From NCBI RefSeq assembly GCF_000170755.1, contig NZ_ABCK01000023.1:1-64000 (forward strand): a stretch of 64,000 nucleotides of DNA, in the 5' to 3' direction. The notes under the pieces were generated by a model. It was not told the DNA's origin. It worked only from the letters and a program-made list of their open reading frames with translations, and searched no databases. Below are positions 8,157 through 17,182 of the stretch, in pieces. The position numbers and the translations under genes are program-made. The DNA is from Lentisphaera araneosa HTCC2155 (GTDB lineage: Bacteria > Verrucomicrobiota > Lentisphaeria > Lentisphaerales > Lentisphaeraceae). Positions within the stretch are counted from its first letter, which is position 1; each line of letters starts with the position of its first letter.

Positions 8157-9929
8157 ATGAGTAATCCATTGAAAGCGGTTCTTTTTATTCTAGTAACAAT
8201 CAATTTGGCTCTGGCTCAGCTTTGTGCTCAAGAGTCAGCCGATTCTCAAGTTCTTGAAGTCAAGGCCATGTCCTTTAATATCCGCAATAGTTATGCTAGG
8301 GACAAAGAAAACTCCTGGGATCTCAGGAAAGAACTGGTTTATAAAGTCATACAAGATTATGCACCGGATGTTTTGGGACTACAGGAAGCTAATCACGAAC
8401 AACTCGGTGAGCTTAAAATACAGTTCCCGAATTATAGACACATTGGCGTGGCTTCTGATGGTGGAACGAAGGGGCAGTATTCAGCTGTTTTATACCTAAA
8501 GAGTAAAGTGAGGGTTCTTGATTCAGGGGACTTTTGGATATCGGAGACTCCTGAAAAAGTATCTAAAAGTTGGAGAAGTGCTCACAGACGGATTTGTACT
8601 TGGGCACGATTGCAGGAATTAAAAACATCTAAAGAATTAGTCGTGTATAATACTCATTTGGATGATGGCTCAGGCAAAGCCAGAGAAAAGGGAGCTGAGA
8701 TGATCATGAAGCATCTTCATGGTCAAAAACTCAAAGATGCATTTATTGTCATGGGCGACTTCAATGCGGCAGAAGAAAGTAAGGCCATAGCGCAAGTAAA
8801 AGGAACTGGGGCCTTTGTAAACGCCGTTTATCCCAAAGCAGTAGACCCTTTTCGAGTATTAAATCCTGAGGCAAAAAATGTTGGAACTTATCATGGTTTT
8901 TCCGGGAAGGATAGTGGGGCGAAAATTGACTATATTTTTGTTCCCAAAAACGCTCAGGTTTTAGCTGCTGAAATCTTAAAAACAAATCACAATGGGCGCT
9001 ACCCTTCTGATCATTTTCCTGTAACTGCACGAGTCAGTTTTAAACAAACGTCAAGTGAGGTGCCAAAGAAGAAAGAGGTGCCAAAGAAAAAAGTGGATTC
9101 TAGAGATACGCTGCCAACTTATGCCAATGTGACTTATGGGGATTTTGAGCGTAATAAGCTGGATTTTTGGCAAGCCAAAGGTGAGGGGATACGACCTGTT
9201 CATGTCTATATCCATGGAGGCGGGTGGATTCAGGGAGATAAGACCCGCATGAAGGGGATTAAGAAATATTTGGATCGGGGGATCTCTGTCGCGGCCGTCA
9301 ATTATCGCTTAACGGGTGAGAACCCATTGCCTGCGCCGGTACACGATGCCGCTCGAGCGATTCAGTTCCTGCGCTACAAGGCTAAGGAATGGGATATCGA
9401 TAAGAACCGTTTCGTTCTTTCTGGTGATAGTGCGGGTGGTTGTACTTCCATGTGGCTCGCTTGTCACGATGACCTGGCCAAGCCAGATTCAAAAGATCCG
9501 GTTGAGCGAGAATCTACTCGCGTTCAGGGCATTGCGGTTGCGGGTGCACAAAGTGCTATAGACCCAAAAATGATTGCGCCCTGGATTGCGCCCTATGTTT
9601 ATCACGGCATGATTGTCATGGCCGTGGGTGAAAAAAGCAAGGAAGACGTCATTGCCAATTACGCTAAGCACCAAGCGACTTATCAAGAGTTCTCGCCTAT
9701 TAATCACTTAAGTAAGGATGATCCTCCCATGTGGCTGGCTTATAATGGTGATATTAGCTTGCCATCCAAGAGTTTTGGTCATGCGATTCATCACGGAAAC
9801 TTTGGGATAAAAATGAAAGAAAAATCAAAGGCCATTGGCCATAATAAGCTTTACCTTCAGATCGGGAAAGACCGGGACCCAAAATACAAAAATGGCGATG
9901 ATTTTATATTTCAGATGTTACTACAATAA
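8157..9929 (+). CDS. Secreted fusion: endonuclease/exonuclease/phosphatase domain plus alpha/beta-hydrolase esterase
   Basis: A 590-residue exported protein (hydrophobic signal, cleavage near LAQLCAQES). Residues about 33-298 are an EEP-fold domain with all expected elements: MSFNIRN, LGLQEAN, YNTHLDDG, VMGDFNA, IDYIFV and the final SDHFPV. Such domains hydrolyse phosphodiester or phosphoester bonds with a divalent metal. After a Lys/Pro linker (PKKKEVPKKK) comes an alpha/beta-hydrolase (about 320-590) with oxyanion motif HGGGW (H353) and nucleophile elbow GDSAGG (Ser425), as in carbohydrate and carboxyl esterases. The EEP and esterase parts are usually separate proteins. A linked attack on a phosphorylated, acylated glycan is my inference. 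An AAGGA precedes the ATG. Confidence 0.85.
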   Translation: MSNPLKAVLFILVTINLALAQLCAQESADSQVLEVKAMSFNIRNSYARDKENSWDLRKELVYKVIQDYAPDVLGLQEANHEQLGELKIQFPNYRHIGVASDGGTKGQYSAVLYLKSKVRVLDSGDFWISETPEKVSKSWRSAHRRICTWARLQELKTSKELVVYNTHLDDGSGKAREKGAEMIMKHLHGQKLKDAFIVMGDFNAAEESKAIAQVKGTGAFVNAVYPKAVDPFRVLNPEAKNVGTYHGFSGKDSGAKIDYIFVPKNAQVLAAEILKTNHNGRYPSDHFPVTARVSFKQTSSEVPKKKEVPKKKVDSRDTLPTYANVTYGDFERNKLDFWQAKGEGIRPVHVYIHGGGWIQGDKTRMKGIKKYLDRGISVAAVNYRLTGENPLPAPVHDAARAIQFLRYKAKEWDIDKNRFVLSGDSAGGCTSMWLACHDDLAKPDSKDPVERESTRVQGIAVAGAQSAIDPKMIAPWIAPYVYHGMIVMAVGEKSKEDVIANYAKHQATYQEFSPINHLSKDDPPMWLAYNGDISLPSKSFGHAIHHGNFGIKMKEKSKAIGHNKLYLQIGKDRDPKYKNGDDFIFQMLLQ

Positions 9930-10153
9930 ACCATAGTTTTTAAGGTGTAAACAAGGGGCTTTTAACTCTGATTTAAAAGTGTGTTTTGTTCTAAAAATAG
10001 GTGATTAGCGCATTGTAAGTACCACTTTTCGTAATTCGAATAATGCATTCAGGCATGAAACGAAATATGAAAAATTCAAGCAAATCATTTAAGTAAAATA
10101 AGATTAGCTAAGGCTCGGACAATCTAGTCTTAGATAAATAAAAGAAAGGAAAA

Positions 10154-10834
10154 ATGATGTTGAGAAGATCGCTCATGAATATTTTAGGACTCTTAATATT
10201 GCTCATGCATGTCGCTCTGGCAAAAGAGAACAAATTGAGTATCGGTTTAATAGGGGATTCAACAGTAGCCACAACCTATGGATGGGGACCTGCCTTTGCC
10301 TTAGAAGTCAATAAAAATGTCAATGTATTAAACTATGCTAAAAATGGTGCCGCACTCGACTCACTATCCTCAAAGCTAGATGTGCTCCTCAAGCAAAAAC
10401 CTAATTATGTAATAGTGCAATTCGGGCATAACGATATGAAGCGATATGATACTAAAGCCTATGGTGATAAGCTGAAGAATTATGTAAAGAGAATTACAAA
10501 TGCTGGCAGTAAAGCTATTATTTTTAGTTCAGTCACTCGTCGAAATTTTGATAAACATGGTAAAATTGAGCCTCGGATGATCAATGGTAGATCTCTGGCT
10601 GATTACGCGCAAGTAGCCAAGTTTATCGCTACAGAAATGCATGTGCCGTTCATTGACCTGAATTCAATCAGTATTAAACATCACAACAAGATAGGACCAA
10701 AGTTGAGTGCTACATATAATTTCACAGAAACTGACACGACCCATTTTAGTAAAGAGGGTGCCAAAGCCATTGCAGCGCTCATAATCAAGGAGCTAAAAAG
10801 TGTTATTCCAGAACTCGGAACGCACTTTAAATGA
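10154..10834 (+). CDS. Secreted SGNH/GDSL hydrolase, rhamnogalacturonan acetylesterase-like
   Basis: The 226-residue protein has an N-terminal signal (to about LMHVALA). It shows the SGNH blocks: GLIGDSTVATTYGWG (nucleophile Ser, block I), AKNGAALDSL (block II Gly), VQFGHNDMK (block III Asn) and DTTHFSKEGA (block V Asp-x-x-His). 'GDSTVA..GWG' with 'DxTHF' is the pattern of the rhamnogalacturonan acetylesterase branch, which removes acetyl groups from pectin-like glycans. The exact substrate is unproven. The RBS AAAGGA sits just before tandem ATGs (10154 and 10157). It is convergent with the pseudopilin gene at 10888, and only 53 bp separate them. Confidence 0.88.
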   Translation: MMLRRSLMNILGLLILLMHVALAKENKLSIGLIGDSTVATTYGWGPAFALEVNKNVNVLNYAKNGAALDSLSSKLDVLLKQKPNYVIVQFGHNDMKRYDTKAYGDKLKNYVKRITNAGSKAIIFSSVTRRNFDKHGKIEPRMINGRSLADYAQVAKFIATEMHVPFIDLNSISIKHHNKIGPKLSATYNFTETDTTHFSKEGAKAIAALIIKELKSVIPELGTHFK

Positions 10835-10887
10835 TTGCGAATGGCCTATATGTAAATTTACCTTAAGCTGATAATTACGTTAAGTTT

Positions 10888-11640
10888 TTACTTATGTGCA
10901 TCCCACATAGTATTGTTTACTGGATTGTTGCTAAAGCTACCCGAGGAGGTCGTTGCTGTAGAGAAGTAATTGAGCTTTCGCACACTTCCGTCCATTAATA
11001 AATAATTAGTTCCTTGCAAGCCATCGTGAGGGAGCTCAGCATCAGGGAAGTCAAGTGCAACGTTGAGATTTTCGTTTGCTGTACTGGAGCCGAGGTAGTG
11101 CGTGTTATGTGGACGCTCCGCCATGGCGATGACATCTGAAGGATCAATGGTGTCTGTTATTCTGGATGAACCATAAGGAGGGACTTCTCCTGGCCCCCAA
11201 CTTGTTATGCCACGACAATATCCTCGCCAGTTAGTTTGACCCCATACAATTCTACCTAGGTTTAATCCGTAAGACATGCGTGCTTTTGTGCTGTCGTCTC
11301 GGGCGACTTCATCGGAGGGGCATACATAAACTTTTATATCTTCACCGATGATACCATTGGCATTTTTTTCTGCATCTGTATAATTCCGTCCATCATAATC
11401 AGAAAGTTTATCATCCCAAGACCCTGCGCCATTGGCATTGGCATTGACTGGGTAATAATTGTCGTTGTCATCCAAAAATGAGAAAAGAAATAAGTTAATT
11501 TGTTTTTGGTTGCTTTTACATACGGCAGTTTTAGCTTTCTCTCGAGCTTTACTCAAGGAGGGCATTAATAAACTGGCCAGTATACCAATGATGGCCACGA
11601 CGACGAGTAATTCTATGAGAGTGAATTTTTTCCTTTGCAT
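10888..11640 (-). CDS. Pseudopilin-like protein (prepilin N-terminal motif, DUF1559/type II secretion G-like)
   Basis: The start is placed at 11640 (MQRKKFTLIELL), because AAAGG lies at good distance there and a basic 5-residue leader is normal; the open frame runs further upstream. The 250-residue product has the prepilin site before [19 protein letters not shown], the basic SKAREKAKTAVCKSNQKQI segment and a C-terminal H-x9-DG type element (PHDGLQGTNYLLMDGSVRKL). It is a paralogue of the gene at 2558: the first 45 residues are nearly identical in protein although the codons differ, and the remainder is unrelated in detail. No other secretion gene is adjacent, so it is an 'orphan' pseudopilin as common in this phylum. 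Confidence 0.88.
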   Translation of the reverse strand: MQRKKFTLIELLVVVAIIGILASLLMPSLSKAREKAKTAVCKSNQKQINLFLFSFLDDNDNYYPVNANANGAGSWDDKLSDYDGRNYTDAEKNANGIIGEDIKVYVCPSDEVARDDSTKARMSYGLNLGRIVWGQTNWRGYCRGITSWGPGEVPPYGSSRITDTIDPSDVIAMAERPHNTHYLGSSTANENLNVALDFPDAELPHDGLQGTNYLLMDGSVRKLNYFSTATTSSGSFSNNPVNNTMWDAHK

Positions 11641-11772
11641 GATATAACCTTTAATAATTTCAAATCTTAAGCTTAAAAGCAAAAAAAGTTTTTAAGTGAT
11701 ACAAAAAAATCCCTAACGGTCCCTCATATTCTATGTTTTGAAGGTTTTGTTATATTTTATGGCGAATAAGCA

Positions 11773-11802
11773 CAAAAAAAGAGCATCAGTTAAGATGCTC
11801 TT
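11773..11802 (-). terminator. Terminator of the pepA-mtaB-larE-DUF2797 operon
   Basis: On the minus strand the stem AAGAGCATC / GATGCTCTT (arms 11794-11802 and 11779-11787) with a 6-nt loop runs straight into seven T. It lies 17 bp beyond the DUF2797 stop. Confidence 0.9.
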
Positions 11803-11818
11803 AGGCTTTAATTGGGTT

Positions 11819-12637
11819 TTAGTCTTCCCAAGAAAAAGCGATGTTGTAGCCTGAGTGGGCACGGATATTAAAGACTTCGTTAGTGTCAAAAATGAGGTAC
11901 TGACCTTTGATGGCGATAAGAGTCGCGGTGTAGATGGGGACTTTATCGAGTTTGACAGATTTTACTTTTGTTGGCCATTGCAAGTGCGGGTACTCAAGTT
12001 GAATGGTCTGAGGAGTTTCTAACAAAAATTGCTTTTGCTCATCGGTGAGGATCTCATGAACTTGTTCAATGATGGGCTCGAATGCGGTGTCCGCAACATC
12101 GTGTTTGAGCATTTTTTGCCATCCCGTGCGATCTGAAATTCCGCTTGAGCTGATCGCTTTTTCTGCCTTGCCCACATCGAGGCGGCTGGGGAAAAGTCCG
12201 AGTACGAGCGCTTCTGAAGCGCCTTGGTCAGCCCAACGTGTGAGGTGATTGCCCCCACGAGTGATACCGATTTTAACACCGGATGAACGGGCTAAATAAA
12301 GTGCTTGATCCGTCATGCAATGTTCATCGGCCCACTTGGGTTGACGACAAGTACCATTAGCATAGTGACAGGTTTCTGGTTTCATGATACAGAGGTCATT
12401 GCAGGCTAAGTTATTGAAGCAGGGCCAGCATGAACCTTGGCCAACGGCCTTTTTTGTGCGAGCGCCGCAATGGATACAATTAATTTGTCCTTGGTATGAC
12501 CACGAGATCTTCTTGCCGAGTAAAGAATTGAGCGGAAGTTTAGCTTCGCCATTCATAGTGAGTGAGTATTCCACTAAGCCGCCATTTGAGGGGCAGGAAG
12601 TGATCATTTTTTCGAGATTACCAATGAGCTGATTCAT
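11819..12637 (-). CDS. DUF2797 domain protein, putative zinc-binding, GIY-YIG-like
   Basis: The 272-residue protein has a cysteine-rich centre (NCIHCGARTKK, GSCWPCF, CNDLCIMKPETCHY) that looks like one or two zinc sites, followed by a CRQPKWADEHC stretch. Next comes QALYLARSSGVKIGITRGG, with TRWADQGA, which resembles the start of a GIY-YIG nuclease fold. This order is typical of DUF2797 proteins, whose function is unknown. It is the last gene of a minus-strand operon, 16 bp after larE. A role in nucleic acid processing or modification is only suggested by the fold. Confidence 0.8.
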   Translation of the reverse strand: MNQLIGNLEKMITSCPSNGGLVEYSLTMNGEAKLPLNSLLGKKISWSYQGQINCIHCGARTKKAVGQGSCWPCFNNLACNDLCIMKPETCHYANGTCRQPKWADEHCMTDQALYLARSSGVKIGITRGGNHLTRWADQGASEALVLGLFPSRLDVGKAEKAISSSGISDRTGWQKMLKHDVADTAFEPIIEQVHEILTDEQKQFLLETPQTIQLEYPHLQWPTKVKSVKLDKVPIYTATLIAIKGQYLIFDTNEVFNIRAHSGYNIAFSWED

Positions 12638-12653
12638 AGAGGTGAGTCCTAAT

Positions 12654-13451
12654 TTAGTGGGTTGATCCCGTGCGGTAACCCGCGAGATCTAAAGTGATAT
12701 GACGATAGCCAACTTTTTTGAGCTGGCTTAAAATGTTTTTGCGAAAGTCTTTGTCTAAAAAGCGCTCAATCGCCTCTTCTTCAACTTCAATTCGCAAGAG
12801 ATCGCCGTGATGACGGGCGCGGTATTGATAAAATTTTTGTTCCTTCAGGACTTCTTCGGCCATTTCGATTTGAGTGAGTTTTTGTACAGTGACTTTTTCA
12901 CCCACGGGCAAGCGTGAAGCTAAGCAGGCAAAAGAGGCGCGTGAAGCCGTAGGTAAATCACGTTCCCGCGAGAGCTCACGAATTTCTTCTTTACTAAGGA
13001 TTTGCAGTGGGGCAATGACGGCATGTTCTGCTGCCGCTTTTGCGCCAGGGCGGTGATCGCTCAAGTCATCTAAGATGGCTCCATAAGCTAAAGTGCGAAT
13101 ATCTTTTTCTTTAGCATAAGCCGACATTTCGGAAAAGAGCTCCGATTTGCAGTAGTAACAGCGGTCACCAGAGTTTTCTTGGTAGTTGGGGTTATCAATC
13201 TCGTGAGTGTAGATAATAGTTAAATCCCAATTCCTTTCTTCAGCTAAAGCTTTGGCTTCTTTGAGTTCCGAGCGCGGAATAGAGGGGGAATCAGCAATGA
13301 TGAGTTCAACTTTTTCAGGTGAGATGAACTCATAGGCTAAGGCGGCAAGAAGGCTGGAGTCAACCCCACCAGAGTAGGCAATGGCGAGGCTATCGAGACT
13401 TTGAAGTTCTTGTTTAACTTGAAGGAGTTTCTCTGTGAGTTCTTTATTCAT
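12654..13451 (-). CDS. larE: ATP-dependent sacrificial sulfur transferase LarE
   Basis: The 265-residue protein has the PP-loop SGGVDSS (27-33) of ATP pyrophosphatases and the LarE hallmarks SPSIPRSEL, GDRCYYCKSELF and RASFACLASRLPVGE. LarE converts the carboxylates of the nicotinic acid-derived intermediate to thiocarboxylates when the nickel-pincer cofactor of lactate racemase-type enzymes is made. Cys176 is the expected active-site cysteine. An additional C98-x-x-C101 pair makes this a three-cysteine variant; some such LarE proteins are reported to carry a 4Fe-4S cluster instead of being single-use. No larB, larC or larA is in the window. It overlaps the mtaB stop by 8 bp, so it is translationally coupled. 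Confidence 0.85.
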   Translation of the reverse strand: MNKELTEKLLQVKQELQSLDSLAIAYSGGVDSSLLAALAYEFISPEKVELIIADSPSIPRSELKEAKALAEERNWDLTIIYTHEIDNPNYQENSGDRCYYCKSELFSEMSAYAKEKDIRTLAYGAILDDLSDHRPGAKAAAEHAVIAPLQILSKEEIRELSRERDLPTASRASFACLASRLPVGEKVTVQKLTQIEMAEEVLKEQKFYQYRARHHGDLLRIEVEEEAIERFLDKDFRKNILSQLKKVGYRHITLDLAGYRTGSTH

Positions 13452-14757
13452 CGACTAATTCGGCCATTGCGAAGTCCGCAACAGTATGAGTGATTTTAAC
13501 GCGGCGAATATGACGGCTAAGGTTGCCGGGATACTCGACGGAGACGCGGATGAAGTTCTCGGTGTAACCGGTCCATAAGCCATCGTGACCTGATTCGAAA
13601 AGAACATCAAATTCCCTTCCGATGTAGTCATTATAAAACTTTAAACGTTTGCGTTCGCTGATCGCGCGTAGAACGGAGGAGCGATGTGATTTTTCTTTAG
13701 GATGTACTTTTTCCTCCATTTTAACTGCGGGAGTTCCATCGCGTTCAGAAAAAGTAAAAACGTGGAAATAATTCACCGGTGATTTAATTAGGAAGTCACA
13801 AGTATCTTCGAATTCTTTTTCGTCTTCGCCGCACATACCAACCATGACATCAGTGCCGATGCAGAGGTCGGGAACGCGTTCTGAAGCCATCTTGATAAAG
13901 TCGAGGAATTCTTGACGTTCATAGCGGCGTTTCATGATCTTGAGAACTTTATCAGATCCACTTTGAAGTGGGATATGCAAATAAGGAACTAAAGCGTGAT
14001 TGGGGTCCGCCATGTAGTCAAAGATCTTCTCGGGAATAGTGGTGGGCTCGATGGAACTAATGCGAATGCGTTCGATTCCTTCGAGCTCGTTGAGGCGATC
14101 GATGACGTCGAGGAAAGTTCTTCCTTGGGAATCATACGTTGCCACATTGACACCAGTGATGACGATTTCTCTAAAACCTTGGCCAATGAGTGTGCGGGCT
14201 TCTTCTAAAAGATTTTCCATGTCACGAGAGCGAGAACGGCCACGAGCCATGGGGATAATGCAGAAAGTACACATGAAGTCGCAACCATCTTGGATTTTGA
14301 GGTTGGCGCGAGTTTTTGAGTCGGATTGACCCATGGTGTCGATCGTGAAATCTTCTTTAACAATGCGGTCACGAATGATGAGCGGCTTCTCGTTTTTACC
14401 CATCTTGACGTAATCAAGCACAGACATTTTATCTTGGTTGCCGATGATGAGATCGACACCCTCGATTTCTGCGAGAGTTTTGTAGCCCATTTGTGAGTAG
14501 CAACCAACCACAGCCACAAAGGCATCGGGGTTGCGGCGGATGTACGAACGGATGACATTACGGCAGTCCGAGTCGGCACGAGCGGTGACAGTACAGGTGT
14601 TTACAATAGCTATATTTGATTCGCCTTTAAAATCGACGATATCAAACCCTTGTTCTTTGAGTCCTTGTTCCATGACGGATGATTCCGACTGATTGAGTCG
14701 GCATCCGAGAGTATATACACTAGCTTTTTTTGTTTCTAAATTTTCTGTTGGGGTCAT
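13444..14757 (-). CDS. mtaB: tRNA t6A37 methylthiotransferase MtaB (MiaB-like radical SAM)
   Basis: The start at 14757 gives an ATGA overlap with the pepA stop and a 437-residue protein; seven more codons upstream are open. The N-terminal UPF0004 domain carries the three auxiliary-cluster cysteines (LGCRLNQSES, VNTCTVT, VGCYSQ). The radical SAM CxxxCxxC is DGCDFMCTFC, followed by PMARGRSRSR and SSIEPTTIPE, and a TRAM-like tail (FDVLFESGHDGLWTGYTENFIRV) ends the protein. 'GCRLNQ' and 'ARADSDCR' place it in the MtaB/YqeV branch, which methylthiolates threonylcarbamoyl-adenosine at tRNA position 37. It is the second gene of the pepA operon. Confidence 0.92.
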   Translation of the reverse strand: MTPTENLETKKASVYTLGCRLNQSESSVMEQGLKEQGFDIVDFKGESNIAIVNTCTVTARADSDCRNVIRSYIRRNPDAFVAVVGCYSQMGYKTLAEIEGVDLIIGNQDKMSVLDYVKMGKNEKPLIIRDRIVKEDFTIDTMGQSDSKTRANLKIQDGCDFMCTFCIIPMARGRSRSRDMENLLEEARTLIGQGFREIVITGVNVATYDSQGRTFLDVIDRLNELEGIERIRISSIEPTTIPEKIFDYMADPNHALVPYLHIPLQSGSDKVLKIMKRRYERQEFLDFIKMASERVPDLCIGTDVMVGMCGEDEKEFEDTCDFLIKSPVNYFHVFTFSERDGTPAVKMEEKVHPKEKSHRSSVLRAISERKRLKFYNDYIGREFDVLFESGHDGLWTGYTENFIRVSVEYPGNLSRHIRRVKITHTVADFAMAELVDE

Positions 14758-16229
14758 TCTGAGATATTCATGAGCCATTTTGCTAGGAGTCGAGCTCCAA
14801 AGCCACTGGCAAGGTTTTCGTTAATATATGAGCAGCCTTTCATTCCCCAAGCAGTTCCTGCAATATCGAGGTGAGCCCAGCGAGTATCGCCGGTGAAGTT
14901 TGAGAGGAAACAAGCAGCCGTTACTGTGCCAGCATAGGGAGGGCCAATGTTACAGAGGTCAGCGTCTTTGCCCTTAAGTAAAGATTTGTAGTCGTCGTTG
15001 ATCGGCAAAGGCCAAAGACGTTCGTGAACTTGTTTGCCTGCTTCAATAAGCTCGCCTTGGAGTTCCTCGTCTTCCGAGATCACTGCAGCCATTTCATGGC
15101 CTAAAGCAACGATGGCAGCACCCGTAAGAGTGGCTACGTCGACCATGACATCAGGCTTGTGCTTTTCGACTGTATAAGCCATCGCATCACAGAGGATGAG
15201 TCGGCCTTCAGCATCAGTATTGTAGATTTCGATGGTTTTACCACTGTATGAAGTGACGATGTCGCCAGGCTTCGTTGCATCGCCATTGATCAAGTTTTCT
15301 GAGCTTGGAACAACGCAAACGACGTTGATAGCAGCGTTGCATTCGCAGATAGCTTTGAAAGCACCGAGTACGGCGGCTGCACCACACATATCGAACTTCA
15401 TGTCTTGCATGCCTTTACTTGGCTTAAGGCTTGTGCCACCCGCGTCAAAAGTTAAACCTTTACCGACGATGGCAACTGTTTTACTGGCACTTGGGTGAGT
15501 GTGTTTGAGAGTGATGAGCTGAGCTTCTTCAGAAGAACCTTGGGAAACAGAGAGTAGGGCGCCCATGCCGAGTTTCTCCATATCTGTTTCGCCAAGCACT
15601 TCGATTTCGGACTCAGTTTCTTTGGCGAGTTCGCGAGCTTTTTCCGCAAGGATTTTAGGTGTGAGGGCGTTGCCTGGGGCATTGCCTAAGTCACGTGCAT
15701 AATTAGCACATTCCGTGAAAGTCTGAGCACGATTAGCTTTGATCTGTTCGATAGTGATTTCTTTACTTGTGCAAAGGTGCACACAGAGGTTATCGACTTT
15801 GATTGTTTCAGAAGCTTTTGTTTTAAAGGCCGTGTGTTCGTATTGAGCGAGGTTAACTGCGGCAACGAAGTGGCGCGTTTGAAGTTCTGGTGCGTGTTCA
15901 AGTTCGAGGAGTAGGTGGTGCTTTTTGTACTTCTGTAAAAGCCCTACAGCTTTGCCCGCAGCATTGCGGAACTTATGGCTCATGTCGCCTTCTTTTTTAC
16001 CGAGACCTAAAATGAGGATGCCACGATAAGCACTCATGGGAGTGGGGAGATAAAAAAGATCTTTTCCAGAAATTGTACCACGATCATTAATAAGGTTGAG
16101 TGAAGTTTGATCTTCTAAAGCGATTAAAGAACTATTGATGGCGACATGGACTTCGTTCTCCCAAGCAGGGATAACGAGGCAGTCGACTTCAGGTTCAATT
16201 TCGCAGTTCGTGATAAAATGTATGTCCAT
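14754..16229 (-). CDS. pepA: Leucyl aminopeptidase (M17 family)
   Basis: A 491-residue cytosolic protein. The C-terminal catalytic domain has GKGLTFDAGGTSLKPSKGM (metal ligands Lys and Asp), DMCGAAAVLGAF and the M17 signature NTDAEGRLILCD (Asp and Glu ligands, Arg). Length and order match hexameric leucine aminopeptidases, which remove N-terminal residues from peptides and, in some bacteria, also bind DNA. It is the first gene of the minus-strand operon pepA-mtaB-larE-DUF2797. A 284-bp region separates it from the divergent HAD gene and should hold both promoters; I could not pick confident boxes there. Confidence 0.95.
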   Translation of the reverse strand: MDIHFITNCEIEPEVDCLVIPAWENEVHVAINSSLIALEDQTSLNLINDRGTISGKDLFYLPTPMSAYRGILILGLGKKEGDMSHKFRNAAGKAVGLLQKYKKHHLLLELEHAPELQTRHFVAAVNLAQYEHTAFKTKASETIKVDNLCVHLCTSKEITIEQIKANRAQTFTECANYARDLGNAPGNALTPKILAEKARELAKETESEIEVLGETDMEKLGMGALLSVSQGSSEEAQLITLKHTHPSASKTVAIVGKGLTFDAGGTSLKPSKGMQDMKFDMCGAAAVLGAFKAICECNAAINVVCVVPSSENLINGDATKPGDIVTSYSGKTIEIYNTDAEGRLILCDAMAYTVEKHKPDVMVDVATLTGAAIVALGHEMAAVISEDEELQGELIEAGKQVHERLWPLPINDDYKSLLKGKDADLCNIGPPYAGTVTAACFLSNFTGDTRWAHLDIAGTAWGMKGCSYINENLASGFGARLLAKWLMNISE

Positions 16230-16513
16230 AATTGCGTTCCGGAATGGTGGTTATAGTTTCAAAAATAAGCGCTAATATGTGTTGCAAGAGTGGGTTTGTA
16301 AAGTTTTCTAAAAATTAAAGCTATGCTTTTCCTTATGTTTTCTGCTGTAATGGATTGTTATTCAGTAGTTTTTGATTTTCTTAAATGTTCTAATTTAGTG
16401 GCTCAAAAAGTGTTCCGATGAACATATTTCTGTTCGACTTTAAGTATTGACTATTTAAGGCATATTCAACTTTGCTAAATTCTACTAAATTAATAAGCTT
16501 TAAAATAAACTTT

Positions 16514-17164
16514 ATGAAACGCGTAAAACATATCTTTTGGGACTGGAACGGAACCCTATTAAATGACGTTGACCTCTGTGTTCACGTAACGGGTAACTTT
16601 TTACAAGAGCGCCATGATAAATTATTGGATCGCGAGATGTACCTGAAAGAATTTGGTTTTCCAGTGATAGATTTTTACAAAAAGATTGGAATTGAACTCA
16701 AAGAAGAAGATTACGGTCAGATGTCGATAGACTGGATTGGAGCTTATAATCAATCTTTTGGTGAATTTGCCGAACTCCATAATGGAGTCGGAGAAGTTTT
16801 GCTAGGCCTGCAAAAGTTGGGTTACAAACAATCGATTTTGTCAGCCTGTGAAAAGGGGCTTTTGGATACATTAGTAAAAAAATTCGACTTGTGGGATCAT
16901 TTTGATTCAGTTCATGGGGTTGAAGACTTCAAAGCTCATGGGAAAGTGGATTTGGCGCACTCTGCTGTGCGTGCGAGTCAGCTTAAGGCAGAAGAATGTA
17001 TGCTTATTGGCGATACGATGCACGATTATGAAGTGGCGCGAGAAGCCGGAATGCAGTGTTTGCTAATTGGGGGAGGTCACCAAAATTCCGACCGTCTCAG
17101 AGCAACAGGCTGCGAAGTACTTGAGGATATCAGTCAAGTACTCAATAAATTTAAAAATATATAA
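16514..17164 (+). CDS. HAD-superfamily hydrolase, phosphoglycolate phosphatase-like
   Basis: The Met at 16514 (MKRVKHIFWDWNGTLLNDV) is chosen as start because the open frame before it is not HAD-like; the product is 216 residues. HAD motif I is DWNGT: the second acidic residue of DxDxT is Asn, as in a known subgroup of this family. Motif IV is LIGDTMHDYEVAREAG, and a Lys near FKAHGKVD serves motif III. A helical cap follows motif I. It probably acts on a small phosphorylated metabolite, with the substrate unknown. It heads the long plus-strand run and lies 18 bp before the aspartate kinase. Confidence 0.82.
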   Translation: MKRVKHIFWDWNGTLLNDVDLCVHVTGNFLQERHDKLLDREMYLKEFGFPVIDFYKKIGIELKEEDYGQMSIDWIGAYNQSFGEFAELHNGVGEVLLGLQKLGYKQSILSACEKGLLDTLVKKFDLWDHFDSVHGVEDFKAHGKVDLAHSAVRASQLKAEECMLIGDTMHDYEVAREAGMQCLLIGGGHQNSDRLRATGCEVLEDISQVLNKFKNI

Positions 17165-17182
17165 AAGTTAAGGATTCAATTA

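Noticed and set aside
10855-10880. CTTAA...TTAAG inverted repeat between the SGNH gene and the converging pseudopilin gene
   Set aside because: Five weak A/T pairs with a long loop; not convincing as terminator.
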